Below, piece by piece: positions 24,301-34,100 of a stretch of DNA of 64,000 bases. The notes beneath the pieces were generated by a model, which had not been told where the DNA came from, searched no databases, and worked only from the letters and a program-made list of their open reading frames with translations. The DNA is from Mesorhizobium loti (GTDB taxonomy: Bacteria; Pseudomonadota; Alphaproteobacteria; Rhizobiales; Rhizobiaceae). The stretch lies in contig NZ_QGGH01000003.1 of assembly GCF_003148495.1 (NCBI RefSeq), forward strand, positions 310,001 to 374,000, read 5' to 3'. Made by a program: the position numbers and the translations under genes. Positions within the stretch are counted from its first letter, which is position 1. Every line of letters starts with the position of its first letter.

Positions 24301-25875
24301 GTGAACAAGCTCTCGATGACCCGCCGCGCCTTCGTCACCTCCGCCAGCGCCGCCGGCCTGGTTGGCGTCTCGAGCCTGGCGCTGCCTTATTATTCGCGCG
24401 CCAGTCAGCGGCCGGCCTTCACCCATGGCGTCCAGTCAGGCGATGTCGACGCAACCAGCGGCATGGTGTGGACGCGCACCGACCGCCCGTCGCGCGTCAT
24501 GTTCGAGGTGTCGTCGACTGAGAATTTCGCCAATGCGACACGCCTGGCACCGCTCGATACCTCGCCGGCCAGCGACTACACGGTCAAGCGGCTGCTCACC
24601 GACCTCGCTTCCGATCAGGATATCTTCTACCGCATGACAGCTGCCGATCTTGCCGACATCAACGCCGTTTCCGAGCCGATCACCGGCCGCTTCAGGACGG
24701 CGCCGGCTTCGAAGCGCGACATCCGCTTTGCCTGGTCGGGCGACACAGCCGGCCAGGGCTGGGGCATCGACGAGACCGGCATGAAGACCTACGCCACGAT
24801 CGGCAAGCACACGCCCGACTTCTTCCTGCATTCGGGCGACACCATCTATGCCGACGGCGCGATGAAGGACGAGGTCGACCTGCCCGGCGGCGGCAAGTGG
24901 AAGAACGTCGTGCTGATCGACGGCAAGCGCAAAGTCGCCGAGACGCTGGATGAGTACCGGGACCAGTGGAAATACAACATGATGGACAGGAACGTGCTCG
25001 GCCTGAGCGCCATCTGCCCGACCTTCTACCAGTGGGACGACCACGAGGTGCTCAACAACTGGTCGGATTCGAAGGACCTCAGCGCCGACAATCGCTACAC
25101 GGAGAAATCCATCCACGTGCTGGCGGCCCGTGCGGCGCGCGCCTTCCATGAAATGACGACGATCCGCTACGAACCCTCGGAGCCCGGCCGGGTCTATCGC
25201 AAGATCGCCTACGGGCCGCTGCTCGACGTGTTCTTCCTCGACATGCGCTCCTATCGCGGGCCCAACGGTCCGGACATGCAAGATGAGATGACGCCGCAAT
25301 CGCGCATGCTGGGCGAACAGCAGACGAAATGGCTGAAGCGCGAACTGGCGAATTCGAAGGCGACCTGGAAAATCATCGCCGCCGACATGCCGCTCGGCCT
25401 CGTCGTCTGGGACGATGGTACCAAGAAGGTCGGCGCCGAAGCGGTCAGCAATGGCGACAATGGCCTGCCAAAAGGGCGCGAGCTCGAGATCGCCGACCTG
25501 CTGCGCTTCATCAAGAATGCCGGCATCAGCAACACCGTCTGGCTGACCGCCGACGTGCATTACACGGCCGCGCACTACTACAACCCGGACAAGGCGCAGT
25601 TCCAGGAGTTCAACCCGTTCTGGGAATTCGTCTCAGGCCCGATCCACGCCGGCACGTTCGGTCCCAACGATTTCGACATGACGTTCGGCCCGGAGCTGAA
25701 GTTCATCAAGGCGCCGAGCGCCGAGCAAGGCCAGAACCTGCCGCCATCGGCTGGCCTGCAATTCTTCGGGCTGGTCGATATCAACGGCGCCAGCGAGCAG
25801 ATGACCGTGCGGCTGATGGATCGCGACGACAACGAGCTCTACAAGGTGACGCTCGACCCGGTGCGGTCGGCGTAA
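24301..25875 (+). CDS. phoD: PhoD-like alkaline phosphatase (Tat-exported)
   Basis: A 524-residue phosphodiesterase/phosphatase of the PhoD family. A twin-arginine signal (MTRRAFVTSASAAGLVGVSS) starts after a GTG start at 24301, with AGGAG upstream. HGVQSGDV and VWTRT begin the N-terminal beta domain; FAWSGDTAGQGWGID, HSGDTIYAD, WDDHEVLNNWSD and TADVHYTAAHYY hold metal-binding residues. PhoD enzymes release phosphate from organic esters in the periplasm. No Pho box was identified upstream. Confidence 0.93.
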   Translation: MNKLSMTRRAFVTSASAAGLVGVSSLALPYYSRASQRPAFTHGVQSGDVDATSGMVWTRTDRPSRVMFEVSSTENFANATRLAPLDTSPASDYTVKRLLTDLASDQDIFYRMTAADLADINAVSEPITGRFRTAPASKRDIRFAWSGDTAGQGWGIDETGMKTYATIGKHTPDFFLHSGDTIYADGAMKDEVDLPGGGKWKNVVLIDGKRKVAETLDEYRDQWKYNMMDRNVLGLSAICPTFYQWDDHEVLNNWSDSKDLSADNRYTEKSIHVLAARAARAFHEMTTIRYEPSEPGRVYRKIAYGPLLDVFFLDMRSYRGPNGPDMQDEMTPQSRMLGEQQTKWLKRELANSKATWKIIAADMPLGLVVWDDGTKKVGAEAVSNGDNGLPKGRELEIADLLRFIKNAGISNTVWLTADVHYTAAHYYNPDKAQFQEFNPFWEFVSGPIHAGTFGPNDFDMTFGPELKFIKAPSAEQGQNLPPSAGLQFFGLVDINGASEQMTVRLMDRDDNELYKVTLDPVRSA

Positions 25876-25923
25876 GCGCGGTCGGTTGGAAAAGCGTGTC
25901 GCGCGCGCCAAGCGCGCGGCATC

Positions 25924-26205
25924 TTAGTCCGGATAGCAGACCATCGGAATGTTCGGCCACACGGCACTGTCGCAGTTGGCGCTGACCTGCCGCTGCTTGA
26001 AGGCGGCGCTGACCGGGCCGGTCACCATCGGGTCGACGCCATCGGGTGCATCGGCAAAGGTCTGTTCGGCCGTCTGCGTGTCGGACTGCGCAACGGGGCG
26101 CACCTCGCGCAGCGACGCGGCCGACTGGGCGGCGTTGGCCGCCAGCAGGACGGCGAAGGCCGCAGACGCGATGAGCGGCCAAAATCGGTTGAGTTTATCG
26201 GTCAT
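25924..26205 (-). CDS. Small exported hypothetical protein, 93 aa
   Basis: Starts at ATG 26205 (MTDKLNRFWPLIASAAFAVL). A signal peptide ends near residue 24, leaving a short mature part with two cysteines near the C-terminus (NCDSAVWPNIPMVCYPD) that could form a disulfide. Similar small periplasmic proteins occur in rhizobia, but I do not recognise a family. It converges with phoD. Confidence 0.65.
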   Translation of the reverse strand: MTDKLNRFWPLIASAAFAVLLAANAAQSAASLREVRPVAQSDTQTAEQTFADAPDGVDPMVTGPVSAAFKQRQVSANCDSAVWPNIPMVCYPD

Positions 26206-26402
26206 GACGTTCGAACTGCCCGGGCCCCGAAAGGTTCCCGCCTTGGTTAACAAAATCATCTCACACGCAGATGCTTAAGATTTGATGAGTATTTGGTGTC
26301 GCGCTTCCTCTTTCGCAACTGCGAAAAACCCTGTATGAGCCGCGCAACCGAAAGAGGCAGCGCCTTTTGGCCTGCTGCCTGCAACGCTTCCGAGACCAGA
26401 AC

Positions 26403-28232
26403 ATGAAAATCCGTAATATCGCGATCATCGCGCACGTCGACCATGGAAAAACCACCCTTGTCGACCAATTGCTCCGGCAATCCGGCTCCTTTCGCGACAA
26501 TCAGCGCGTCGCCGAGCGCGCCATGGATTCCAACGATCTCGAAAAGGAACGCGGCATCACCATCCTTGCCAAGGCGACCTCGGTCGATTGGAAGGATACC
26601 CGCATCAATATCGTCGACACCCCCGGCCACGCCGATTTTGGCGGCGAGGTCGAGCGCATCCTGTCGATGGTCGATTCAGCTATCGTGCTGGTTGACGCCG
26701 CAGAAGGGCCGATGCCGCAGACCAAATTCGTCGTCGGCAAGGCACTCAAGGTCGGCCTGAAGCCGATCGTCGTCATCAACAAGATCGACCGCCCGGACGC
26801 CCGCCATGTCGAGGTGGTCAACGAAGTGTTCGACCTGTTTGCAGCGCTCGACGCCACCGACGAGCAGCTCGACTTCCCGATTCTGTACGGTTCAGGCCGT
26901 GACGGCTGGGTTTCGGAAAATCCGGAAGGCCCCAAGGATCAGGGCCTGGCGCCGCTGTTCGACCTGGTCATCAAGCATGTGCCGGCGCCGACCGTGCATC
27001 CCGGCCCGTTCCGCATGATCGGCACCATCCTGGAAGCCAATCCGTTCCTAGGCCGCATCATCACCGGCCGCATCGAGTCAGGCACGCTGAAGTCCAACCA
27101 GCCGGTCAAGGTGCTGCACCATGACGGCACGCTGGTCGAAACCGGCCGTATCTCCAAGATCCTCGCTTTCCGCGGTCTCGAACGCCAGCCGATCGAAGAA
27201 GCCCAGGCGGGCGACATCGTCGCCATTGCCGGCCTCTCGAAAGGCACCGTCGCCGACACGTTCTGCGATCCGGCGGTGAGCGAGCCGCTGCATGCGCAGC
27301 CGATCGATCCGCCGACCGTGACCATGTCGTTCCTGGTCAACGATTCGCCGCTGGCCGGCACCGAAGGCGACAAGGTGACCAGCCGCGTTATCCGCGACCG
27401 TCTGCTGCGCGAGGCCGAAGGCAATGTCGCGCTGAAGATCGAGGAGTCACCGGACAAGGATTCGTTCTTCGTCTCCGGCCGGGGCGAATTGCAGCTGGCC
27501 GTGCTGATCGAAACGATGCGCCGCGAAGGCTTTGAAATCGCCGTGTCGCGTCCGCGCGTCGTCATGCAGAAGGGCGAAAATGGCGACCTGCTCGAGCCGG
27601 TCGAGGAAGTCGTCATCGACGTCGATGAGGAACATGCCGGCATCGTCGTGCAGAAGATGTCGGAGCGCAAAGCCGAGATGGTCGAGCTGCGTCCGTCCGG
27701 CGGCAACCGCCAGCGCATCGTCTTCCACGCGCCGACGCGCGGCCTGATCGGCTACCAGTCGGAACTGTTGACCGACACGCGCGGCACCGCCGTGATGAAC
27801 CGGCTGTTCCATGCGTATGAGCCCTACAAGGGCGAATTGCCGGGCCGCACCAACGGCGTGCTGATCTCCAACGAGCAGGGCGAGGCGGTGGCTTACGCCA
27901 TGTGGAACCTGGAAGACCGCGGCCCGATGGTCATCGATCCCGGCGTCAAGGTCTATCAGGGCATGATCATCGGTATCCATTCCAGAGACAACGATCTCGA
28001 AGTGAACGTGCTCAAGGGCAAGAAGCTGACCAACATCCGCGCCGCCGGCAAGGATGAAGCGGTCAAGCTGACGCCGCCGATCCGCATGACGCTGGAGAAG
28101 GCCTTGGCCTGGATCCAGGACGACGAACTGGTCGAGGTGACGCCGAAGACGATCCGTCTGCGCAAGCTCTATCTCGATCCGAACGAGCGCAAGCGCTTCG
28201 AGAAGTCGGCCAAGGCGGTCGGCGCGGCGTAA
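26403..28232 (+). CDS. typA: Ribosome-associated GTPase TypA/BipA
   Basis: A 609-residue translational GTPase. G1 is HVDHGKTT, G2 lies in RGITIL, G3 is [11 protein letters not shown], and NKIDRPDA is G4. Elongation-factor-like domains II-III and the TypA-specific C-terminal domain complete the family length. It aids 50S subunit assembly and stress growth in other bacteria. It is monocistronic and ends in a clear terminator. Confidence 0.97.
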   Translation: MKIRNIAIIAHVDHGKTTLVDQLLRQSGSFRDNQRVAERAMDSNDLEKERGITILAKATSVDWKDTRINIVDTPGHADFGGEVERILSMVDSAIVLVDAAEGPMPQTKFVVGKALKVGLKPIVVINKIDRPDARHVEVVNEVFDLFAALDATDEQLDFPILYGSGRDGWVSENPEGPKDQGLAPLFDLVIKHVPAPTVHPGPFRMIGTILEANPFLGRIITGRIESGTLKSNQPVKVLHHDGTLVETGRISKILAFRGLERQPIEEAQAGDIVAIAGLSKGTVADTFCDPAVSEPLHAQPIDPPTVTMSFLVNDSPLAGTEGDKVTSRVIRDRLLREAEGNVALKIEESPDKDSFFVSGRGELQLAVLIETMRREGFEIAVSRPRVVMQKGENGDLLEPVEEVVIDVDEEHAGIVVQKMSERKAEMVELRPSGGNRQRIVFHAPTRGLIGYQSELLTDTRGTAVMNRLFHAYEPYKGELPGRTNGVLISNEQGEAVAYAMWNLEDRGPMVIDPGVKVYQGMIIGIHSRDNDLEVNVLKGKKLTNIRAAGKDEAVKLTPPIRMTLEKALAWIQDDELVEVTPKTIRLRKLYLDPNERKRFEKSAKAVGAA

Positions 28233-28258
28233 GTTCGCTATTTTTCCAACAACCGAGA

Positions 28259-28291
28259 GGGGCGGAGCAAACCAGTGCTCCGCCCCTTTTT
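28259..28291 (+). terminator. Rho-independent terminator of typA
   Basis: GGGGCGGAGC pairs perfectly with GCTCCGCCCC around an eight-base loop and is followed by TTTTT. It also lies just downstream of the convergent DUF1062 gene stop at 28294. Confidence 0.9.
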
Positions 28292-28293
28292 GT

Positions 28294-28920
28294 TCATCCA
28301 CCGGCAGCCGAGATGATGGTCTGCCGATCGGCCTCGCCGGTCAGATCGATGCGGATCGTCATAGCCTCGCGGGCCGGCTTGCGCAGGGCCTTCGCCCCAT
28401 CCCGGCCAAGGATCAGCACTCGCTTCTCTTCCAGCGCCTGAAGCCGTGATCGCGAGATGCCGAGTTCGCCGGCGAGCAGCCGGTCGAGCCGCAGCGATGT
28501 CGGCATTTCGAGCCCAAGCTGGAGTTCCAACATAGTTGCGGTTTCCCTGGTGTCGCCGAGCCGGCGCTTGTGAACGGCGACATCGGGGAATTCCTCGACG
28601 CGCCCCACTTGGTTTCGCAGCGCGATGACGTTGAAAGCATAACGCCGGGCGAGCGCCGGATCGTTGCTTTCCAGTGCTTGCAGCAGCGTCGGGTCGATGT
28701 CGCGGCGGTTGCAGCGCTCGAAAATGCCGAGATTCCAGGAATTGTCGCAGTCGACGCAGCGATAGATCAGCCACACGTCGATGCGCTTGCCATTGGCGTT
28801 GACGCGGAATTTTCCGCTGCTGCAATAGGCTTTTACAGTGCCGCAGCGATTGCAGTTGATGAGCGGTCGAGGTGGGGTTTTGGGTACGATCGCCCAGTGG
28901 ATGCGTAGAAGTCCAGACAT
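28294..28920 (-). CDS. DUF1062 protein with zinc-ribbon-like cysteines
   Basis: A 208-residue protein. Two cysteine pairs, CNRC (23-26) and CVDC (55-58), with Cys33 nearby, look like a zinc ribbon. The second half has a helical region (LRLDRLLAGELGISRSRLQALEEK) resembling an S4-like RNA-binding helix pair. This matches DUF1062, function unknown. It is transcribed convergently to typA. Confidence 0.8.
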   Translation of the reverse strand: MSGLLRIHWAIVPKTPPRPLINCNRCGTVKAYCSSGKFRVNANGKRIDVWLIYRCVDCDNSWNLGIFERCNRRDIDPTLLQALESNDPALARRYAFNVIALRNQVGRVEEFPDVAVHKRRLGDTRETATMLELQLGLEMPTSLRLDRLLAGELGISRSRLQALEEKRVLILGRDGAKALRKPAREAMTIRIDLTGEADRQTIISAAGG

Positions 28921-29315
28921 GCCGATAAGCCCTTCCCGTCGGGAAGTTCATCAGGTCGGCGATGTCGAGATGCCCATGCGGGCGCGGCGTGGCGGTCGCT
29001 TGCTATGATCGGAAATCAGATGTCACGGGCGGCAGCGCGCGACAACGGTTCAGCAGTGCCAAACCGGTCTCGAACCGCCGCCCAGAAGAACACATGAACA
29101 TGAAAACAGACACCACGAATGCGGTGTCATGCCTTGTGTCGGGGGAGTTGACGAGACCGGTGGCTACGTAGGCAAAGTGAAGCTCAAAATTGTTTCGCGG
29201 CGGCCTTTCTAGCCGCGAGATACCGGACCGACAAGCGCCTTTTTGTCGGTGCTACCGCAGCCGAGCCACTTGCGCTAATGTCTGATATCGAAGGTTTTCA
29301 ACAGAGACCCCGGCC
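28921..29315. other. 395-base intergenic region with hairpins
   Basis: No convincing gene. Three hairpins are visible: GACACC/GGTGTC (29109-29114 with 29123-29128), CGCGGC/GCCGCG (29196-29201 with 29212-29217) and ACCGACAA/TTGTCGGT (29227-29234 with 29243-29250). It lies between the DUF1062 start and the LysE-type gene, so it must hold promoters for both. A structured leader or small RNA is possible but unproven. Confidence 0.4.
29094..29171 (+). CDS. Possible 25-codon ORF, doubtful
   Basis: An ATG at 29094 (or 29100) opens a frame MNMKTDTTNAVSCLVSGELT that ends at TAG 29171. Only a weak AGAAG lies upstream. It overlaps the GACACC/GGTGTC hairpin. Could be a leader peptide of the downstream LysE-type gene or chance. 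Confidence 0.2.
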   Translation: MNMKTDTTNAVSCLVSGELTRPVAT

Positions 29316-29930
29316 ATGCACCTCACCTCGCTCCTCATCTTCGCCGCCGCTCTTTTCGTTGCCGCCGGTTCACCCGGTCCGTCGATCGCGGCGCTCGTCG
29401 CGCGCGTCATCTCGAAAGGCTTTCGCGACGTGTTCCCGTTCCTGCTTGCCATGTGGATCGGCGAGGGGATCTGGCTGTCGCTGGCGGTGTTCGGGCTGGC
29501 CGTCGTGGCACAGACCTTCCATTTCGCCTTCGTCATCGTGAAATGGGTCGGCGTTGCCTACCTCGCCTACCTCGCCTGGAAGATGTGGACCGCCCCTGTC
29601 GATGCGAAAGAAGGCGAGATGCCGCGCGAGGATTCTCCGGCAAAGCTGTTCTTCGCCGGCATGGCGGTGACGCTCGGCAACCCCAAGATCATGATGTTCT
29701 ACCTGGCGCTGCTGCCGACCATCATCGACCTCGCTTCGGTCAGCATCGTCGGCTGGGTCGAGCTGACGGCGACCATGGCTGTGGTGCTGGTCGCCATCGA
29801 TCTCACCTGGGTGCTCGCTGCATCACAGGCGCGCAAGCTCCTGAAGAGCAAGCGCGCCATGAAGATCGCCAACCGCATCAGCGCCACGACGATGGCCGGC
29901 GCGGCGGCGGCCATCGCGGCGCGGTCCTGA
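29316..29930 (+). CDS. LysE/RhtB family exporter
   Basis: A 204-residue inner-membrane protein with about five or six helices. The N-terminal FVAAGSPGPSIAALVARVISKGF and the mid-protein FFAGMAVTLGNPKIMMFYLALLPT match the LysE/RhtB translocator family, which exports amino acids or related metabolites. The substrate is not predictable. Its stop is nine bases from that of the convergent YCII-like gene. Confidence 0.92.
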   Translation: MHLTSLLIFAAALFVAAGSPGPSIAALVARVISKGFRDVFPFLLAMWIGEGIWLSLAVFGLAVVAQTFHFAFVIVKWVGVAYLAYLAWKMWTAPVDAKEGEMPREDSPAKLFFAGMAVTLGNPKIMMFYLALLPTIIDLASVSIVGWVELTATMAVVLVAIDLTWVLAASQARKLLKSKRAMKIANRISATTMAGAAAAIAARS

Positions 29931-29939
29931 GCCGAAGCG

Positions 29940-30266
29940 TCAACCCATCATATTGATGATCGGCGCGATCTCGACGTTGCAGTTCGGCTCCGCCAGGATC
30001 GGACAGTCCCTGGCCTTGCTGGCAGCGTCGTCGATGTCCCTGGCCTCGATGATCGAGTAGCCGCCGGTCGGGTTGCTGCCGCCATTGTTCTCGATCTTGC
30101 CACCGGGCAAGACGCTCTTCGACATGCCAACCGGATTGCCGCGGTCGACCACGGCCGAACCAAGCTTTGCGAACCAGCCTGTCCAGGCGTCCGTCATCGC
30201 CTTGCGTTCCACCTCGGTCGTCGGCATCTTGCCCGAGCCGTGATAGACGTAGAGAAACTGTGCCAT
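29940..30266 (-). CDS. YCII-like domain protein
   Basis: A 108-residue protein opening MAQFLYVYHG with GWFAKLGSAVVDRGNPVG and GGYSIIEARDIDDAASKARDCP, the ferredoxin-like YCII-related pattern. The ATG at 30266 follows a strong GGAGGAG ribosome-binding site. YCII-like proteins are small enzymes of mostly unknown reactions. It lies downstream of the peroxidase-related gene on the same strand. Confidence 0.85.
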   Translation of the reverse strand: MAQFLYVYHGSGKMPTTEVERKAMTDAWTGWFAKLGSAVVDRGNPVGMSKSVLPGGKIENNGGSNPTGGYSIIEARDIDDAASKARDCPILAEPNCNVEIAPIINMMG

Positions 30267-30402
30267 GTTCTCCTCCCTTGATGAGCGGCATCGAACCGGC
30301 ATGCGGTCACGCCGCCTGCCGATCATCGGACCAAACCGGCAAACAAGCAACGAGAATGCGAAATTGCTAATATAACAGCGGCCTGGCCCCAGCCGCCGAA
30401 CT

Positions 30403-30966
30403 TCACCGCGCCATGGCGTGGTATTCGTCGTTCGGCCGCATGTCGATCGCCGCGGCCACCCGGTTCGACATGTTGAAGAAGGCCGCGGTCGAGGCTATGT
30501 CCCAGATATCGCGGTCGGTGAAGCCAGCCTTACGCAGCGTGGCCCGGTCAGCCTCGACGACCTTCGCCGGCTCCTCCGTCAGCTTGGCGGCAAATTCGAG
30601 CATCGCCGCCTGCTTCGGCGAAAGATCGGCGGCGCGGAAATTCATCACCATCATCTCGCCAAGCGCCGGGTCGCCGGACAGCTGACGCACCGCCGCGCCA
30701 TGCGCGGTCAGGCAATAATAGCAATGGTTGATCGAGGAGACGGCGACCGCGATCATCTCGCGTTCCAGCTTCGACAGGCCGGAATCACCCAGCATCAAAT
30801 CGTTGTACATGTCGGTGAAGGCACGCAGCTTCTTGTCGTCGAAGGCGTAGGCGCGCAGCACGTTGGGAACCAGGCCGAGCTTCTCCTCGCATTTGGCGAA
30901 ATAGGCTTTTGTCGCCTCGCTGAGCTCCGCCTGGCCAAGGTCAAGCGCGGTGATTTTGCCGGTCAT
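30403..30966 (-). CDS. Peroxidase-related protein of the AhpD/carboxymuconolactone decarboxylase family
   Basis: A 187-residue helical protein. The redox motif CYYCLTAHG (Cys-x-x-Cys with His three later) is the AhpD active site. The N-terminal segment KCEEKLGLVPNVLRAYAFD is typical of the uncharacterised peroxidase-related subgroup. It probably reduces peroxides or acts as a thiol partner. It is divergent from NAD-glutamate dehydrogenase. Confidence 0.9.
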   Translation of the reverse strand: MTGKITALDLGQAELSEATKAYFAKCEEKLGLVPNVLRAYAFDDKKLRAFTDMYNDLMLGDSGLSKLEREMIAVAVSSINHCYYCLTAHGAAVRQLSGDPALGEMMVMNFRAADLSPKQAAMLEFAAKLTEEPAKVVEADRATLRKAGFTDRDIWDIASTAAFFNMSNRVAAAIDMRPNDEYHAMAR

Positions 30967-31101
30967 GGGTCATTTCTCCTCGTTGCGCGGCATCTTGTCG
31001 CCGAATTCCGATATTTCTTTGCAAGCCGTCAAACCTTTGTCGCCAAACAGCGGTCATCTGCTACCATAGTCGTAAAAGCATTGACGGGAGGGAAGTGCGT
31101 C

Positions 31102-34100
31102 ATGGCCAGCGTGAAATCCGCAGCTAAGCCGAAGAAAAAAGCCACGGCAGCGACAAAAGCGGAGGAAAGGCCAGCCAGGCTTGCCGACTATCTGCTCGCC
31201 CGCGCGCCGGCTGAAGACATCGCCACCTATGAAGCGGCCGACCTCGAACGCGCCGCCGATCTCGCTGGCAAGGCGATTGCCGTTCACAAAAAAGGCGAGT
31301 GCGTCGTCGCCGTGGATGCCGATTCCGGCGTTGTGCGAGACGGCCGCCCGGTGACAATTATCACGGTCGTCAACGACAACATGCCGTTCCTGTTCGATTC
31401 CATCCTCGGTGAGATCACCGAGACATCAGGCGAACCGACCCTGGTCACCCATCCGGTCATCGTGGTGCGCCACGGCAAAGCCGGTGTGGACGAAATCCTC
31501 GGCGACGGCAATTTCGCCAAGGACGACGGCAGCCACGACCGGTTGAGCGTCATCCATGTCCACATCCCGCGGCTGACCGCCGAGCAGGCGAACGGATTGA
31601 CCGAGCGGCTGCGCAAGATGCTCGGCCAGGTTCACGCCGCCGTCAACGACTGGAAGCCGATGCTGGCCCGCCTCGATCAGGCGATCTCGGAGTTCCGCTA
31701 TTCGGCGGTACCGCTCGACAAGAAGAGCGTTGCCGAGGCGATCGCCTTCCTCGAGTGGCTGCGCGACGACAATTTCACCTTCCTTGGCATGCGTGAGTTC
31801 AAATACACCGGCGGCGAGGAAAGCGGCACGCTGGAGCGCGCCGACAAGCCCGGTCTCGGCATCCTGTCCGATCCCGACGTGCTGGTGCTGAGGCGCGGCA
31901 CCGAAGCGGTGACGACGACGCCCGAAATCCGCGCCTTCCTGCATGGGCCGGAGCCGTTGATCGTCACCAAGGCCAATGCCAAGTCGTCCGTGCACCGCCG
32001 CATCTATCTCGATTACATCGGTATCAAGACCTACACCGCCAAGGGCACGCTCGCGGGCGAATTGCGTATCGTCGGCCTGTTCACCTCGACCGCCTACACG
32101 CGCTCGGTGATGAAGATCCCGTATCTCAGGTCCAAGGCCGAAACCATCATCGCCAAGTCCGGCTTCGACCGGCACGATCACTCCGGCAAGGCGCTGATCA
32201 ATGTGCTGGAAAGCTATCCGCGCGACGAATTGTTCCAGGTGCCGGTGCCGATCCTGAGGAAGCATGCCGCCGCCATTCTCGGCCTGGTCGAGCGGCCGCG
32301 GGTGCGGGCGCTGGTGCGCGCCGACCAGTTCGACCGCTTCGTCTCGATCCTCGTCTTCGTGCCGCGCGACCGTTACGACAGCGTCGTGCGCGAGAAGATC
32401 GGCTTCTATCTGAAGACCGTATTCCAAGGCCGGCTGTCGGCCTACTACCCGGCCTTCCCCGAAGGTGGGCTGGCGCGCGTGCATTTCATCATCGGCCGTT
32501 CCGGCGGCAAGACGCCGAAGGTCGAGCAAGCGACGATCGAGGCGGCGATCCGCGACATCGTACGCACCTGGGAGGACGCCCTTTCCGATGCGGCGGAGGC
32601 CAGTGGCGCCGACCAGGCGTTGAAGAGCATTGCCGCGCGGCTGCCGGAAAGCTACCGCGATTCGTTCAGCGCGGCGGTGGCGCTGGCCGATGCCGGGCGC
32701 ATCGCCAAGATCAGCGCCGGCAATCCGATCGCCATCGACTATTACCGCCATGCCGAGCAGAAGCCGCACCAGGCGGCACTGAAGATCTATCACCACGGCA
32801 GTCCGGTGGCGCTGTCGCGTCGGGTGCCGGTGCTGGAAAACATCGGCTTCCGCGTCATCAGCGAACGCACTTTCGCGGTCGGCGACGACCAGTCCGGCAT
32901 GATCAATAGGGATCAGCCCGGCATGGTCTTCATCCACGACATGGAGCTGGAAAACAGCTACGGCAAGCCGATCGACCTTGCCGATGGCGGCGCGCTGTTC
33001 GAGGACGCATTCCTGTCCGTCTGGCGCGGCGACGTCGACAATGACGGCTATAACGGCCTTGCCCAGACCGCCGGGCTGTGGTCGGGCGAGATCACCATCC
33101 TGCGCGCCTATGGCCGCTATCTGCAGCAGGTCGGTATCCCGCAGAGCCAGGACTTCATCGCCGCCGTGCTCAACCGCTATCCCGACATCGCGCGCGGCCT
33201 GCATGCGCTGTTCATCTCCCGGCTTGGCCCGACAGCCGAGACCGAAGGTGTGGTGGCGGCAAAACACCTCAAGGCCAAGATCAAGGACGCGCTGGAGGAT
33301 GTGCCGAATATCGACGACGACACCATCATTCGCCGCTACCTCAACCTGATCGAAGCCTCGCTGCGCACCAATCATTTCGTTGCCGATACGAAAGAGAAAG
33401 GCCAGTCGCTGGCGATCAAGCTCGATTCGCACGCGGTCGAGGGATTGCCGGCGCCGCGGCCGTGGCGGGAAATCTTCGTCTACGGCTCCGAGGTCGAAGG
33501 CCTGCATCTGCGCTTTGGCCCGGTGGCGCGCGGCGGCCTGCGCTGGTCGGACCGCGCCCAGGACTACCGCACCGAGGTGCTCGGCCTGGTCAAGGCGCAG
33601 CAGGTCAAGAATGCCGTCATCGTGCCGGTCGGCGCCAAGGGCGGCTTCTTCCCCAAGCGCCTGCCGGCAGGCGGCACCCGCGATGCGATCTTCGAGGCCG
33701 GCACGTCGGCCTACAAGAACTTCGTCTCCAGCCTGCTGTCTATCACCGACAATATCGGCCTCGACGGCGTCATCCCGCCGGCCGGTGTCGTGCGCCGCGA
33801 CCCGGACGATCCATATTTCGTCGTTGCCGCCGACAAGGGCACGGCGACCTTCTCCGACACCGCCAACGCGATCAGCGAGAAGCATGGCTTCTGGCTCGAC
33901 GACGCCTTCGCCAGCGGCGGCTCGGCCGGTTACGATCACAAGAAGATGGGCATCACCGCCAAGGGCGCCTGGGAAGCGGTCAAGCGGCATTTCCGCGAGA
34001 TCAACCGCGACATCCAGACCTCGTCCTTCACCGTCGTCGGTGTCGGCGACATGTCGGGCGACGTGTTCGGCAACGGCATGCTTTTGTCGCCGAAGACCAG